A stretch of 64,000 nucleotides of DNA from UBA9676 sp035532275. GTDB taxonomy: Bacteria; Actinomycetota; Actinomycetes; Streptosporangiales; Streptosporangiaceae. Of this stretch, positions 17,786-25,768 are shown one piece after another (position 1 is the stretch's first letter; every line of letters begins with the position of its first letter). The notes under the pieces are model-generated. The model did no database searches and was not told the origin of the DNA. It saw only the letters and a program-made list of their open reading frames with translations. Location: the NCBI GenBank assembly GCA_035532275.1, contig DATKRG010000295.1, positions 1 to 64,000 on the forward strand. The letters are read 5' to 3'. The position numbers and the translations under genes were made by a program.

Positions 17786-18664
17786 ATGCGGCCGGGCTGG
17801 GCGGGCAGGCGCGGCGGCAGGCACGCGCTCCGGAAGCGGCGCCGGCCCGGGCCCGCCACCTGGGCGATCAGCACGGCGACGGCCGCCGCCTGCGGCATCT
17901 TGCTGATGACCCCGACCGCCAGCGGCGCCGTCCACCTGGCCTCACGGCTGGCCGACGCGGCGACCACGCTGTCGGTGCGGGCCACCGACGCCCCGGCCAC
18001 CCTGACCGACGGCAAGGCGTTCGCCGGGACACCGGCCGTCGGCGCGCTGTTCACGATCTCCGGCAGCCAGCTGGGCAGGCATTTCTGCTCCGCGAGCGTG
18101 GTGGACAGCACGGCCGGGGACCTGGTCATCACCGCCGCTCACTGTGTCGCCACGATGGACCCCAGCGAGATCGCGTTCGTGCCCGGCTACCACGACGGGC
18201 AGACCCCGTACGGGATCTGGGTCACCTCCAAGGTGCTGGCGGACCATGCCTGGCGGACGTCGCAGAACCCCGACCACGACGTGGCCTTCCTGGTCGTGCA
18301 CAAGACCGGCGCCAGCACCCGGATCCAGGACGTGACCGGCGGCGAGAAGCTGGGCACCGGCTGGCCCGCCCGCGTCTGGGTGCACGTCCTTGGCTACCCG
18401 AACGCGACCGAGCGGCCGATCACCTGCCGCAGCGAGACCAAGCCGTTCGGGGCACACGAGATGGAGTTCGACTGCGGCGGCTACACCGACGGCACCAGCG
18501 GCGGCCCGTTCCTGGCCCGGGTGGGCTCCAGCACCGGGCAGGGCACTGTCATCGGGGTGATCGGCGGCTTCGAGGAGGGCGGGGACATCGCCTCGGTCTC
18601 CTACTCCCCCCGGTTCGGCAGCGCCGTCCAGTCGCTCTACCAGACAGCGGTCGCCGCCGGCTGA
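17786..18664 (+). CDS. Secreted trypsin-like serine protease
   Basis: A 292-residue S1-family serine endopeptidase. The charge-relay residues are His in VITAAHCVA, Asp in NPDHDVAFLVV and Ser in GGYTDGTSGGPF. A long basic N-region (RKRRR at residues 16-20) followed by a hydrophobic stretch and TPTASGA near residue 47 forms a signal peptide with an Ala-x-Ala-like cleavage site, so it is exported. Cys pairs around the His and in ITCRSETK...FDCGG suggest disulfides. ATG 17786 is chosen because GGAGG lies 5 nt upstream. Homologues in actinomycetes are annotated as V8/trypsin-like peptidases; the target is unknown. It ends at a strong hairpin shared with the convergent reductase gene. Confidence 0.9.
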   Translation: MRPGWAGRRGGRHALRKRRRPGPATWAISTATAAACGILLMTPTASGAVHLASRLADAATTLSVRATDAPATLTDGKAFAGTPAVGALFTISGSQLGRHFCSASVVDSTAGDLVITAAHCVATMDPSEIAFVPGYHDGQTPYGIWVTSKVLADHAWRTSQNPDHDVAFLVVHKTGASTRIQDVTGGEKLGTGWPARVWVHVLGYPNATERPITCRSETKPFGAHEMEFDCGGYTDGTSGGPFLARVGSSTGQGTVIGVIGGFEEGGDIASVSYSPRFGSAVQSLYQTAVAAG

Positions 18665-18672
18665 CCCGGCTG

Positions 18673-18726
18673 CGTCTCCCGTTCGGTTTCCTGCCCCCTG
18701 GGGGGCACACATCCGAACGGGAGACG
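18673..18726. terminator. Bidirectional hairpin terminator between convergent genes
   Basis: Perfect 14-bp arms, CGTCTCCCGTTCGG at 18673-18686 and its complement at 18713-18726, enclose 26 bases that contain a second palindrome, TGCCCCCTGGGGGGCA (18692-18707). It starts 9 bases after the protease stop and ends 8 bases before the reductase stop, so it can end transcripts from both sides. Confidence 0.8.
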
Positions 18727-18733
18727 GATCCGG

Positions 18734-19690
18734 CTATCCGGCAGTGGATGGAGGCGGGACGATGCGGTCGAGGTCGGCCAGCTGGCCGGCGGACGGGATC
18801 CACTCCGAGGCGGCGGCATTCGCCTTCACCTGCTCGGGCGTGGTCGCCCCGGCGATCACGCAGGCGCAGCCCTCCTGGGCGGCCAGGGCGCCGATGGCCA
18901 CTTCCAGGATGGTGCGCCCGTGCTCGGCCGCCCACCCGATGAGCGCCTCCACCCGGTCCAGCTTGCCGTCGGTCACATAGCCCTCACGGGTGGCCAGCCG
19001 GCTCCCGGCCGGCGGCGCCTGCCCCCGCCGGACCTTCCCGGTGAGCAGGCCGTTCGCGAGCGGGAAGTAGGGCAGCACGCCGAGCCCGAAGTGCCGGGCT
19101 GCGGGCAGCACCTCCGCCTCGGCCTCCCGTTCCAGCAGCGACCAGTGGTTCTGTGCGGAGACGAACGGCACGCTGCCCGTGGCGCGGGCGATGTGCACGG
19201 CGTCCGCGATCTGCCAGCCGGTGAGGTTCGAGTGGCCAAGGTAGCGGACCTTGCCCTCGGCGACGAGCTCGGTCAGTGCGGCCAGGGTCTCCGCGACCGG
19301 GGTGACCGGGTCCGGGGTGTGCAGCTGGTACAGGTCGAGGTAGTCGGTCCGGAGCCGGCGCAGCGACCGCTCCACCGCACGCCGGATGTAGGACCGGCCG
19401 CCCTTGGCGCCCGCTGCCGCGCCGTAGCCCATGTCGTATCCCTGGTGGCCGAACTTGGTGGCCAGCACCACCTGGTCCCGGCGCCCGGCGAGCGCCTCGC
19501 CGAGCAGCTCTTCCGAGGCGCCGCCGTCACCGTAGATGTCGGCGGTGTCGAACAAGGTGATGCCAGCGTCGATCGCCGCGTCCACGACCGCCCTGGTGCC
19601 CGCCAGGTCGACCCGGCGCCCGAAGTTGTTGCAGCCCAGCCCGGTGACCGACACCATCAGCCCGGAACCACCCAGCGACCTGTAGCGCAT
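18734..19690 (-). CDS. Aldo/keto reductase
   Basis: A 318-residue aldo/keto reductase, a different branch from the one at 12362. Catalytic residues are in FDTADIYGDGGASEELLG (Asp, Tyr), the Lys in LATKFGHQG and the His in YQLHTPDP; VSAQNHWSLLERE and CVIAGATTPEQV are further family signatures typical of the YajO/Tas-like NADPH group. ATG 19690 is preferred over one five codons upstream because GGAGG lies 8 nt before it. It is monocistronic, convergent with the protease and separated from bioA, on the same strand, by 63 bases after the bioA stop. The substrate is unknown. Confidence 0.92.
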   Translation of the reverse strand: MRYRSLGGSGLMVSVTGLGCNNFGRRVDLAGTRAVVDAAIDAGITLFDTADIYGDGGASEELLGEALAGRRDQVVLATKFGHQGYDMGYGAAAGAKGGRSYIRRAVERSLRRLRTDYLDLYQLHTPDPVTPVAETLAALTELVAEGKVRYLGHSNLTGWQIADAVHIARATGSVPFVSAQNHWSLLEREAEAEVLPAARHFGLGVLPYFPLANGLLTGKVRRGQAPPAGSRLATREGYVTDGKLDRVEALIGWAAEHGRTILEVAIGALAAQEGCACVIAGATTPEQVKANAAASEWIPSAGQLADLDRIVPPPSTAG

Positions 19691-19752
19691 TGACCCGTCC
19701 TCCACCGCTGTCCGTCATGATCGGGAACGATGCTACGGGACGGGCCGCGGCG

Positions 19753-21081
19753 TCAGCCGGCCTGTACCGCCGCCAGCACGCCCGCGCAGATGAGGGCCAC
19801 GTCGGCGGCGCTGGCCGGGTACGGCGGCATCGTGTAGATCAGGTCACGGAACGGGCGCAGCCACACGCCGGCGGCGACCGCCGCCCGGGTCGCCGCCGCC
19901 ACGTCGACCTCGTGGCCGAGCTGGACGACCCCGATCGCCCCGAGCACCCGCACGTCGGCCACCCCCGGCAGCTCGCGCGCGGGCGCCAGCCCGGCCGCCA
20001 GGCCCGCCTCGATCCGGTTCACCTCCGCCTGCCAGCCGTCCGGGTAGCCGGCCCCGGGCCCGGCCCCCGGCCCCTCGCCCAGCAGCACGTCCAGCGAGGC
20101 GTTCGCGACCGCGCAGGCCAGCGGGTTGGCCATGAACGTGGGCCCGTGCGCCAGCACCGGCAGCTCGCCGCGGGAGATCCCCGCGGCCACCTCCGGCGTG
20201 CACAGCGCCGCCGCGAGCGACAGGTATCCCCCGGTCAGCGCCTTGCCCAGGCACATCACGTCCGGGCTCACCCCGGCGTGGCCGGCCGCGAACAGGCAGC
20301 CGCTGCGCCCGAACCCGGTGGCGATCTCGTCGAAGACCAGCAGCACGTCGTGCTCGGTGCACGCCGAGCGCAGCACCCGCAGGTAGCCGGGATCGTGGAA
20401 GCGCATCCCGCCCGCCCCCTGCACGACGGGTTCCACGATCACCGCCGCGAGCTCGTGGGCGTGGCTGGCGATCAGGGCACGGAGCCGTTCCGCATACGGG
20501 GGGTCGACACCGGCCGCGAAACCGGCCGGCGGGACATCGGCGAACACCTGCCGGGGCAGCACCCCGTCCCAGATCCGGTGCATGCCGCCGTCGGGATCGC
20601 ACACCGACATCGCCCAGAACGTGTCCCCGTGGTAACCGCCGCGCCAGGTCAGCAGCTTGTGCTTGGCGGGGCGGCCGGCCGACCGCCAGTACTGCAGGCA
20701 CATCTTGACCGCGACCTCGACGCTGACCGAGCCCGAGTCGCACAGGAACACGTGCTCCAGGCCCGGCGGGGTGATCGCGGCCAGCCGGTCGCACAGGGCG
20801 ACCGCGGGCTCGTGGGTGAGCCCGCCGAACATGACATGGCTCATCCGGCCCAGCTGGTCGCGGACGGCGGCGTCGAGCACCGGGTGGCGGTAGCCGTGGA
20901 TCGCCGCCCACCACGACGACATGCCGTCCACGAGCTCGCTGGCCGTGCCGTCCGGGCCGCAGACGCGCAGCCGGACCCCGGACGCGGACTGCACCACCAG
21001 CGGCGGGACGGTGCCCGGCATCGGCGCGTAGGGGTGCCAGACCCGGGCCCGGTCCAGCGCTGCCAGGTCCTCCGGGCGCAT
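19753..21081 (-). CDS. bioA: Adenosylmethionine-8-amino-7-oxononanoate aminotransferase
   Basis: BioA converts 7-keto-8-aminopelargonate to 7,8-diaminopelargonate with S-adenosylmethionine as amino donor, in biotin synthesis. The 442-residue class III PLP aminotransferase has the BioA-specific WHPYAPM near residue 15, DGMSSWWAAIHGY, SGSVSVEVAVKMCLQYW, GGYHGDTFWAMSVCDP, FDEIATGFGR and the PLP-Lys in MCLGKALTGGYL. It lies 4 bases after the der stop on the same strand, so it may be read through from der; no bioB, bioD or bioF is in the window. The separation from other bio genes is common in actinobacteria. Confidence 0.95.
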   Translation of the reverse strand: MRPEDLAALDRARVWHPYAPMPGTVPPLVVQSASGVRLRVCGPDGTASELVDGMSSWWAAIHGYRHPVLDAAVRDQLGRMSHVMFGGLTHEPAVALCDRLAAITPPGLEHVFLCDSGSVSVEVAVKMCLQYWRSAGRPAKHKLLTWRGGYHGDTFWAMSVCDPDGGMHRIWDGVLPRQVFADVPPAGFAAGVDPPYAERLRALIASHAHELAAVIVEPVVQGAGGMRFHDPGYLRVLRSACTEHDVLLVFDEIATGFGRSGCLFAAGHAGVSPDVMCLGKALTGGYLSLAAALCTPEVAAGISRGELPVLAHGPTFMANPLACAVANASLDVLLGEGPGAGPGAGYPDGWQAEVNRIEAGLAAGLAPARELPGVADVRVLGAIGVVQLGHEVDVAAATRAAVAAGVWLRPFRDLIYTMPPYPASAADVALICAGVLAAVQAG

Positions 21082-21084
21082 CGG

Positions 21085-22524
21085 TCAGCGGGACCTGGGC
21101 GCGGCGCCGCGCGCCCGGCGCTGCTGCGGGCGCCCGGCCCGCTTGTCCCGCAGCCGCATCGACACGTGCACCGGGCTGCCGTCGAAACCGAAGTCCTCCC
21201 GCAGCCGCCGCTCGATGAAGCGCCGGTAGCTGGCCTCCAGGAAGCCGGAGGTGAACAGCACGAAGTGCGGCGGGCGGATGCCGGCCTGGGTCGCGAAAAG
21301 GATCTTCGGCTGGCGGCCGCCCCGCACCGGCGGCGGCGTCGCGGCCACCAGGTCGGTGAACCAGGCGTTGAGCCTGCCGGTGGGTATCCGGGTCTCCCAG
21401 CCGGCCAGTGCCAGCTCGAGCGCGGGCACCAGCCGGTCCAGGTGCCGCCCGGTGGCCGCGGAGATGTTGACCCGGGGCGCCCAGCGGGCGGTGTAGAGCT
21501 GGCGGTCGATCTCCCGGTCCAGCTGCTCCCGCCGGTCCTCGTCGACCAGGTCCCACTTGTTGTAGGCGATGACCAGCGCCCGGCCGGCCTCGATCACCAT
21601 CGACACGATCCGCAGGTCCTGCTCGGTGAGCGGCTCGCTGGCGTCCACCAGCACCACGGCCACCTCGGCCCGCTCCAGCGCGCCCTCCGTCCGCCGGGAC
21701 GCGTAGAAGTCGGCGCCCTGGCCCTGCTTGGCCCGCCGCCGGATGCCGGCGGTGTCCACGAACCGCCAGCTGATGCCGCCCAGCTCGATCAGCTCGTCCA
21801 CCGGGTCGCGGGTGGTGCCGGCCACCGCGTCCACCAGCACCCGCTCGGTCCCGGCCAGCTTGTTGAGCAGGCTGGACTTGCCTACGTTGGGGCGCCCGAT
21901 GAGAGCGACCCGGCGCGGGCCGCCGGCCGTGTCCAGCTGCTCGCGCGGCGCCTCGGGCAGCGCGGCCAGCACCGCGTCCAGCAGGTCACCGCTCCCCCGG
22001 CCGTGCAGGGCGCTCACCGGCTGCGGCTCACCGAGCCCCAGCGCCCACAACGATGCCGCCGCCGGCTCGCCCGGTGTGTCATCGACCTTGTTCGCGGCCA
22101 CCACGACTGGCTTGCCCGACCGGCGCAGCACCGCCGCCACGGCGTCGTCGGAATCGGTGATGCCGACGGTGGTGTCCACCACGAACAGCACCGCGTCGGC
22201 CGCCTCCACCGCCACCCGGGCCTGCGCGGTGACCTGCTCGGCGAGCGCGCGGCTGGCCTGCCCGGCCTCGGAGCCCGGCGACGGTTCCCAGCCGCCGGTG
22301 TCGACCAGGGTGAAGGACCGGCCCCGCCAGTTCGCGTCGTAGGCCACCCGGTCCCGGGTCACGCCGGGGGTGTCCTGGACCACCGCCTGGCGGCTGCCGA
22401 GGATCCGGTTGACGAGGGTTGACTTGCCGACGTTGGGCCTGCCCACCACGGCCACCACCGGGACCGGCACATACGGCTCATCGTCGGCCAGTCCCTCGCC
22501 CGCTCCCGCTGCCAGCATGGTCAT
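21085..22524 (-). CDS. der: Ribosome-associated GTPase Der (EngA)
   Basis: Der is a tandem-GTPase protein needed for 50S subunit assembly. The 479-residue protein has two G domains, each with GRPNVGKS (P-loops near residues 28 and 220), DTPGVTRD/AGTTRDPVD switch I and DTGGWE/DTAGIRRRA G3 motifs, NKVD/NKWD G4 motifs, and a C-terminal KH-like domain (about 390-465) with a basic tail. ATG 22524 is chosen because it overlaps the cmk stop as ATGA and gives the normal protein length; the frame remains open upstream only as an Arg-rich shadow of cmk. cmk-der coupling is a standard actinobacterial arrangement. Confidence 0.97.
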   Translation of the reverse strand: MTMLAAGAGEGLADDEPYVPVPVVAVVGRPNVGKSTLVNRILGSRQAVVQDTPGVTRDRVAYDANWRGRSFTLVDTGGWEPSPGSEAGQASRALAEQVTAQARVAVEAADAVLFVVDTTVGITDSDDAVAAVLRRSGKPVVVAANKVDDTPGEPAAASLWALGLGEPQPVSALHGRGSGDLLDAVLAALPEAPREQLDTAGGPRRVALIGRPNVGKSSLLNKLAGTERVLVDAVAGTTRDPVDELIELGGISWRFVDTAGIRRRAKQGQGADFYASRRTEGALERAEVAVVLVDASEPLTEQDLRIVSMVIEAGRALVIAYNKWDLVDEDRREQLDREIDRQLYTARWAPRVNISAATGRHLDRLVPALELALAGWETRIPTGRLNAWFTDLVAATPPPVRGGRQPKILFATQAGIRPPHFVLFTSGFLEASYRRFIERRLREDFGFDGSPVHVSMRLRDKRAGRPQQRRARGAAPRSR

Positions 22525-23231
22525 CCCATCCGCGCCGTGTCGGGATGCTGGGCGCGCCCCGGCAGGCGGTCCCTGGCCAGCCCGGTGATCACGCCGATCA
22601 CCTCGGCCAGGCGCAGGCCGGTGGAGTCGATCTGGACCGCGTCGGCCGCCACCCCGGTCTGCGGCGCGTCGGCCTGGTCCCTGCGCTGCTGCTCGTCCCG
22701 GGTGAGCTCGGCGGTCACGCCGGGATCGGCGGCCAGGTCGGCGTTGCGGCGGTGGGCACGGGCGTCCGCGCTGGCGGTGAGGAACACCTTCAGTGCCGCC
22801 TGCGGCGCCACCACCGTGCCGATGTCCCGGCCCTCGGCGACGATGCCGCCGCCCGGGCCGGCGTCGCGGGCGATGATCTCCCGCTGCATGGCGATCAGGT
22901 GCTCTCTGACCTGCGGGACCGAGGCGACGGCGCTGACGGCGTTGGAGACCTCGCGGGTACGGATCGGGCCGGACACGTCCACGCCGTCCACCGCGATCGC
23001 CGGGGCGGCCGGGTCGGTGCCGACCGTGATGACCGGCTCCCTGGCGTGTTCGGCAACCGTCCCTGGGTCGCTGGTGTCCAGGCCCTGGCTCTGCAGCCAC
23101 CAGGTGAGCGCCCGGTACATCGCGCCGGTATCCAGGTAGCGCAGGCCCAGCGCGCGGGCCACCCCCTGGGCGGCGGTCGACTTGCCCGACCCGGCGGGCC
23201 CGTCCACGGCGATTACACGGCGCTCGGTCAC
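22521..23231 (-). CDS. cmk: Cytidylate kinase
   Basis: Cmk phosphorylates CMP and dCMP to the diphosphates. The 236-residue protein shows the P-loop DGPAGSGKST at residues 9-18, YLDTGAMYRA, the NMP-binding-region motif SNAVSAVASVPQVR, GRDIGTVV and the LID-like QQRRDQAD, all diagnostic. The GTG at 23231 is chosen because the protein then starts VTERRVIAVDGPAG and because TAGCAT ends 7 nt before it; there is no Shine-Dalgarno, so the mRNA is probably leaderless. The open frame upstream is the translation of a tandem repeat. It overlaps der by four bases (ATGA). Confidence 0.96.
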   Translation of the reverse strand: MTERRVIAVDGPAGSGKSTAAQGVARALGLRYLDTGAMYRALTWWLQSQGLDTSDPGTVAEHAREPVITVGTDPAAPAIAVDGVDVSGPIRTREVSNAVSAVASVPQVREHLIAMQREIIARDAGPGGGIVAEGRDIGTVVAPQAALKVFLTASADARAHRRNADLAADPGVTAELTRDEQQRRDQADAPQTGVAADAVQIDSTGLRLAEVIGVITGLARDRLPGRAQHPDTARMG

Positions 23232-23238
23232 GCAGGCG

Positions 23239-23244
23239 ATGCTA
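23239..23244 (-). promoter_or_regulatory. -10 box of cmk-der (leaderless)
   Basis: Minus-strand TAGCAT ends 7 nt before the cmk GTG, giving transcription start at or next to the first codon. It lies just beyond the 15-bp tandem array at the tyrA 3' end. Confidence 0.6.
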
Positions 23245-23271
23245 CCGGCGCCGCGGGCCGCCGGCGCCCGC

Positions 23272-23331
23272 GCTACCGGCGCACAGGTCATCGGCGCACG
23301 GGCTACCAGCGCACGGGCTACCGGCGCACGG
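23272..23331. repeat. 15-bp tandem repeat (4 copies) repeating the tyrA stop in frame
   Basis: Four 15-bp copies at 23272-23286, 23287-23301, 23302-23316 and 23317-23331. Read on the minus strand they repeat the last tyrA codons and stop: the in-frame stops are TAG, TAG, TGA and TAG, 15 bases apart, so tyrA ends in four successive stops. Confidence 0.9.
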
Positions 23332-24514
23332 GCCATCCGGCCGCCGCCAGCGCCTCGGTCAGGGTGGCCGAGGCCTGCGGGCGGACGGTGAGCTCGGCCA
23401 CCCCGACCGGCAGGCCCGGGGAATGCTCGATCCCGATGTCCTCGATGTTGACCCCGGCCGCCCCGGCCACCTGGAACAGCCGGGCCAGCTCACCGGGCTG
23501 GTCACGGATGACGACCTGCACGACCGCGTTGTCCCGGACCGGCGCGCCGCGCTTGCCAGGGATCCTCCCCACCCCCGCCGACCCCTGCTCCAGCAGGCCT
23601 GCCAGGATCTTCAGCGCGGTGTCGCTGGCCGGGGGTGGCCCGGCGGCGGCTCCGGCCTCGGCCAGCGCCTCCGCCGCGGCCGCCAGGTCGGCCGCGACCG
23701 CCCCGAGGACGGCGGCCACCGGGGCCGCGTTCGCCGCCAGGATCTGCGTCCACAGCACGGCGTCGCCGCCGGCGATCCGGGTCACATCGCGCAGCCCCTG
23801 GCCCGCCAGGCTGAGCGCGCCGCCGGCGGCGTCCGCCAGCTGGGCGGCCATGGCCGCGGCGACCACGTGCGGCGCGTGCGAGACCAGCGCCACCCAGCGG
23901 TCGTGTTCGTCCGCACTGGCCGGTACCGGCTCGCCCCGGCAGGCGTGGATGAGGGCCGTGACGGCCGCGACGGCCGCCGGGGAGGTCTGCGGCCCTGGGC
24001 AGATCACCCAGGGACGGCCGAGGAACAGGTCGGCCCGGGCGGCGGCCGGGCCGGAGCGCTCCCGCCCCGACAGCGGGTGGCCGGGCACGAAGGAGGTCAG
24101 GTCGCACCCGAGCTCGTGAGCCTGCCGCACCGGCAGGGCCTTCACGCTGGCCACATCGGTGTACCAGCGGGCCAGGTTCCGCGCCTGGGCGGCCGCCAGC
24201 CCGGGCGCCACCGCGGCGGGCGGGACGGCCAGCACGGCCAGATCCGCCCACGGCCCGCCCTGCTCAGAGCCGGGCGACCGCTGGCCCGGCCCGGCCGGGC
24301 CTGCCGGCTCAGCAGGAACCGGGCCGGCTGGTTCGGGCAGGACCGTGCCGGCCCCGATGTCGGCCGCCAGGCGGGCCGAGGCGGCATCGTGATCAGCCAG
24401 CCATACGGTCACGCCGCGTTCGCGCAGGGCCAGGGCGATCGACGTCCCGATCAGCCCGGTGCCGATCACCACCGCGCTGCGCAATGCGGCCGGCGGATCC
24501 GCTTCCTGTGCCAC
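23318..24514 (-). CDS. tyrA: Prephenate dehydrogenase with ACT domain
   Basis: TyrA oxidatively decarboxylates prephenate to 4-hydroxyphenylpyruvate in tyrosine synthesis. The 398-residue protein has an N-terminal NAD(P)-binding VVIGTGLIGTSIALAL (residues 15-30), the catalytic-region motifs TDVASVKALP, PGHPLSGRERSG and VALVSHAPHVVAAA, and a C-terminal ACT domain (VQVVIRDQPGELARLFQVAG onward) likely to bind tyrosine for feedback control. GTG 24514 has GGGAGG 6 nt upstream; the longer open frame is shadow of aroH. It follows aroH by 29 bases, so chorismate to prephenate to tyrosine precursor is encoded in order. Its stop lies in a 15-bp tandem repeat. Confidence 0.94.
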   Translation of the reverse strand: MAQEADPPAALRSAVVIGTGLIGTSIALALRERGVTVWLADHDAASARLAADIGAGTVLPEPAGPVPAEPAGPAGPGQRSPGSEQGGPWADLAVLAVPPAAVAPGLAAAQARNLARWYTDVASVKALPVRQAHELGCDLTSFVPGHPLSGRERSGPAAARADLFLGRPWVICPGPQTSPAAVAAVTALIHACRGEPVPASADEHDRWVALVSHAPHVVAAAMAAQLADAAGGALSLAGQGLRDVTRIAGGDAVLWTQILAANAAPVAAVLGAVAADLAAAAEALAEAGAAAGPPPASDTALKILAGLLEQGSAGVGRIPGKRGAPVRDNAVVQVVIRDQPGELARLFQVAGAAGVNIEDIGIEHSPGLPVGVAELTVRPQASATLTEALAAAGWPVRR

Positions 24515-24543
24515 GCCGGCCTCCCGCTCCTCTGGCCGCGGCG

Positions 24544-24906
24544 TCACTGGGCGATGTCCAGCCGCAGGGCCGCCGCGCCCCGCAGGTACACGTGCTGGAC
24601 GGCCGCGCGCGGTTTGGCGGTCTCGACGTGCATGAGCAGCCGCACGACCCGGGGCAGGGCGCCGGGTACGCCGATCTCGGCGGCGCACAGCAGCGGCACG
24701 TCCTGGAAGCCGATCTTGCGGGCGGCCAGGGCCGGGAACTCGGCAGTGAGATCCGGGGTGGCCGTGAAGACCACGCTGATCACGTCGTCGGTGGCCAGGC
24801 CGTTGCGGGTCATCACCTCGGTGACCAGTTCGGTCGTGCCTTCCAGGATGGCCGCGCGCTCGTTGGCATCCACCTGCACCGCACCCCGGATTGCCCTGAC
24901 CGCCAC
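24544..24906 (-). CDS. aroH: Chorismate mutase, AroH type
   Basis: A 120-residue chorismate mutase of the trimeric AroH (Bacillus-type) fold, converting chorismate to prephenate for the TyrA encoded next to it. Family marks are VRAIRGAVQVDANE at the N-terminus, VVFTATPDLTAEFPALAARKIG, DVPLLCAAEI and VLMHVET-type sequence ending VQHVYLRGAAALR. GTG 24906 is chosen because family members begin here and AAGGA lies about 11 nt upstream; GTG 24960 would add 18 residues of no recognised similarity. A TAGCCT box at 24964-24969 would start an mRNA about 50 bases before this GTG. Confidence 0.9.
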   Translation of the reverse strand: MAVRAIRGAVQVDANERAAILEGTTELVTEVMTRNGLATDDVISVVFTATPDLTAEFPALAARKIGFQDVPLLCAAEIGVPGALPRVVRLLMHVETAKPRAAVQHVYLRGAAALRLDIAQ

Positions 24907-25045
24907 CGGCCCGATTCCTTCCCCTGCACCCCGGGACCTGACCCGGGCCACTGCCGTCACTCCAGGCTAGCGGCCGCCGCGCTGCGGGCCTCGTCCGTGG
25001 AGTGTTCCAGGCTAGTGGACCGGCCAGGCAGCGTGACGCATGGCG

Positions 25046-25124
25046 GCCCGCCCGGCCTGACCCATGCCAACGCGAAGCTGATGGCGACCCGCCCGGTCTG
25101 ACCCATTTTGGCGCCAAGCTGATG
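25046..25124. repeat. Imperfect 38-bp direct repeat, 41-bp period
   Basis: Copies at 25046-25083 and 25087-25124 share about three-quarters of their bases, with identical cores CCCGCCCGG, CTGACCCAT and AAGCTGATG. They lie between the divergent aroH promoter and the RHH operator. No coding is seen in 24970-25134. Confidence 0.6.
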
Positions 25125-25134
25125 TCGTTGTGGC

Positions 25135-25163
25135 TTGTAATGACATCTAAGTGATGTCATTAT
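25135..25163 (+). promoter_or_regulatory. Leaderless promoter overlaid by a 25-bp operator
   Basis: TTGTAA (25135-25140) and CATTAT (25158-25163) are 17 bases apart and the ATG follows 6 nt later. The dyad TAATGACATC (25138-25147) and GATGTCATTA (25153-25162), perfect 10-bp arms around TAAGT, covers the -35, spacer and -10. A bound dimer of dimers would block polymerase; the RHH protein encoded next is the obvious binder. Confidence 0.8.
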
Positions 25164-25169
25164 GGCGTC

Positions 25170-25685
25170 ATGGATCTGACACCTTATGTCAGCAGCCTCC
25201 GCCACGAGCTCGCGGTGGCCGCGGATGCCGGCGGGGAGGATGCCCGTGCCCTGGCCGAGCGGCTCACGGCACCGCTGGACGCGGCGGCGCGGCTCGTCCT
25301 GCTGGAGGCACTGTCGGCGGCGGCTGCTGAGATCACGCGTGACCTCGCGCCCGGCTCAGTGGATCTGCGGCTTCGCGGGCGTGAGCCAAGTTTCGTAGTG
25401 ACGCCCCCACCTGCCGAGCACTCGTTCGAGGAGACGGGCGCGTCCGCGGCCGATGCCCCGCCGCCGGTCCCACCGGACAGCGACGAGGGCGCGACCGCGC
25501 GGATCAGCTTCCGGCTGGCCGAACATCTCAAGGGGCGCATCGAGGAGGCCGCCAGCCAGGCGGGCCTGTCGGTCAACGCCTGGCTCGTCCGGGCCGCCGC
25601 GGCCGCGCTGGAGCCCGGCGGCCGCAGCCGCCCCGAGCGGCGCGCGCCGTGGAGCGGGCAGCGCTACACCGGCTGGGTGAGCTAG
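25170..25685 (+). CDS. Ribbon-helix-helix (HicB/Arc-like) regulator
   Basis: A 171-residue protein. The N-terminal ~75 residues are helical (LTPYVSSLRHELAVAADAGG...) and resemble HicB-type actinobacterial regulators; after an acidic, Pro-rich linker, residues about 107-148 (ARISFRLAEHLKGRIEEAASQAGLSVNAWLVRAAAAAL) fit a ribbon-helix-helix DNA-binding fold with the strand ARISFRL. A short basic tail ends in GQRYTGWVS. No HicA toxin is adjacent, so it is unlikely to be a toxin-antitoxin partner. The gene is first in an operon with DUF4097 and ABC genes, and a perfect dyad sits over its promoter, so it probably represses the whole operon and itself. Confidence 0.85.
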   Translation: MDLTPYVSSLRHELAVAADAGGEDARALAERLTAPLDAAARLVLLEALSAAAAEITRDLAPGSVDLRLRGREPSFVVTPPPAEHSFEETGASAADAPPPVPPDSDEGATARISFRLAEHLKGRIEEAASQAGLSVNAWLVRAAAAALEPGGRSRPERRAPWSGQRYTGWVS

Positions 25686-25768
25686 CGGCATGCGCACCGC
25701 CACCACTGTCCGTCACCGGCGCCACACTGCCGTGGCCGCCCGGGCTCACCCCATCCGGAGGAACCGCC

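Noticed and set aside
25170..25685. HicAB toxin-antitoxin locus
   Set aside because: The HicB-like protein has no adjacent HicA; the next gene is a DUF4097 protein.
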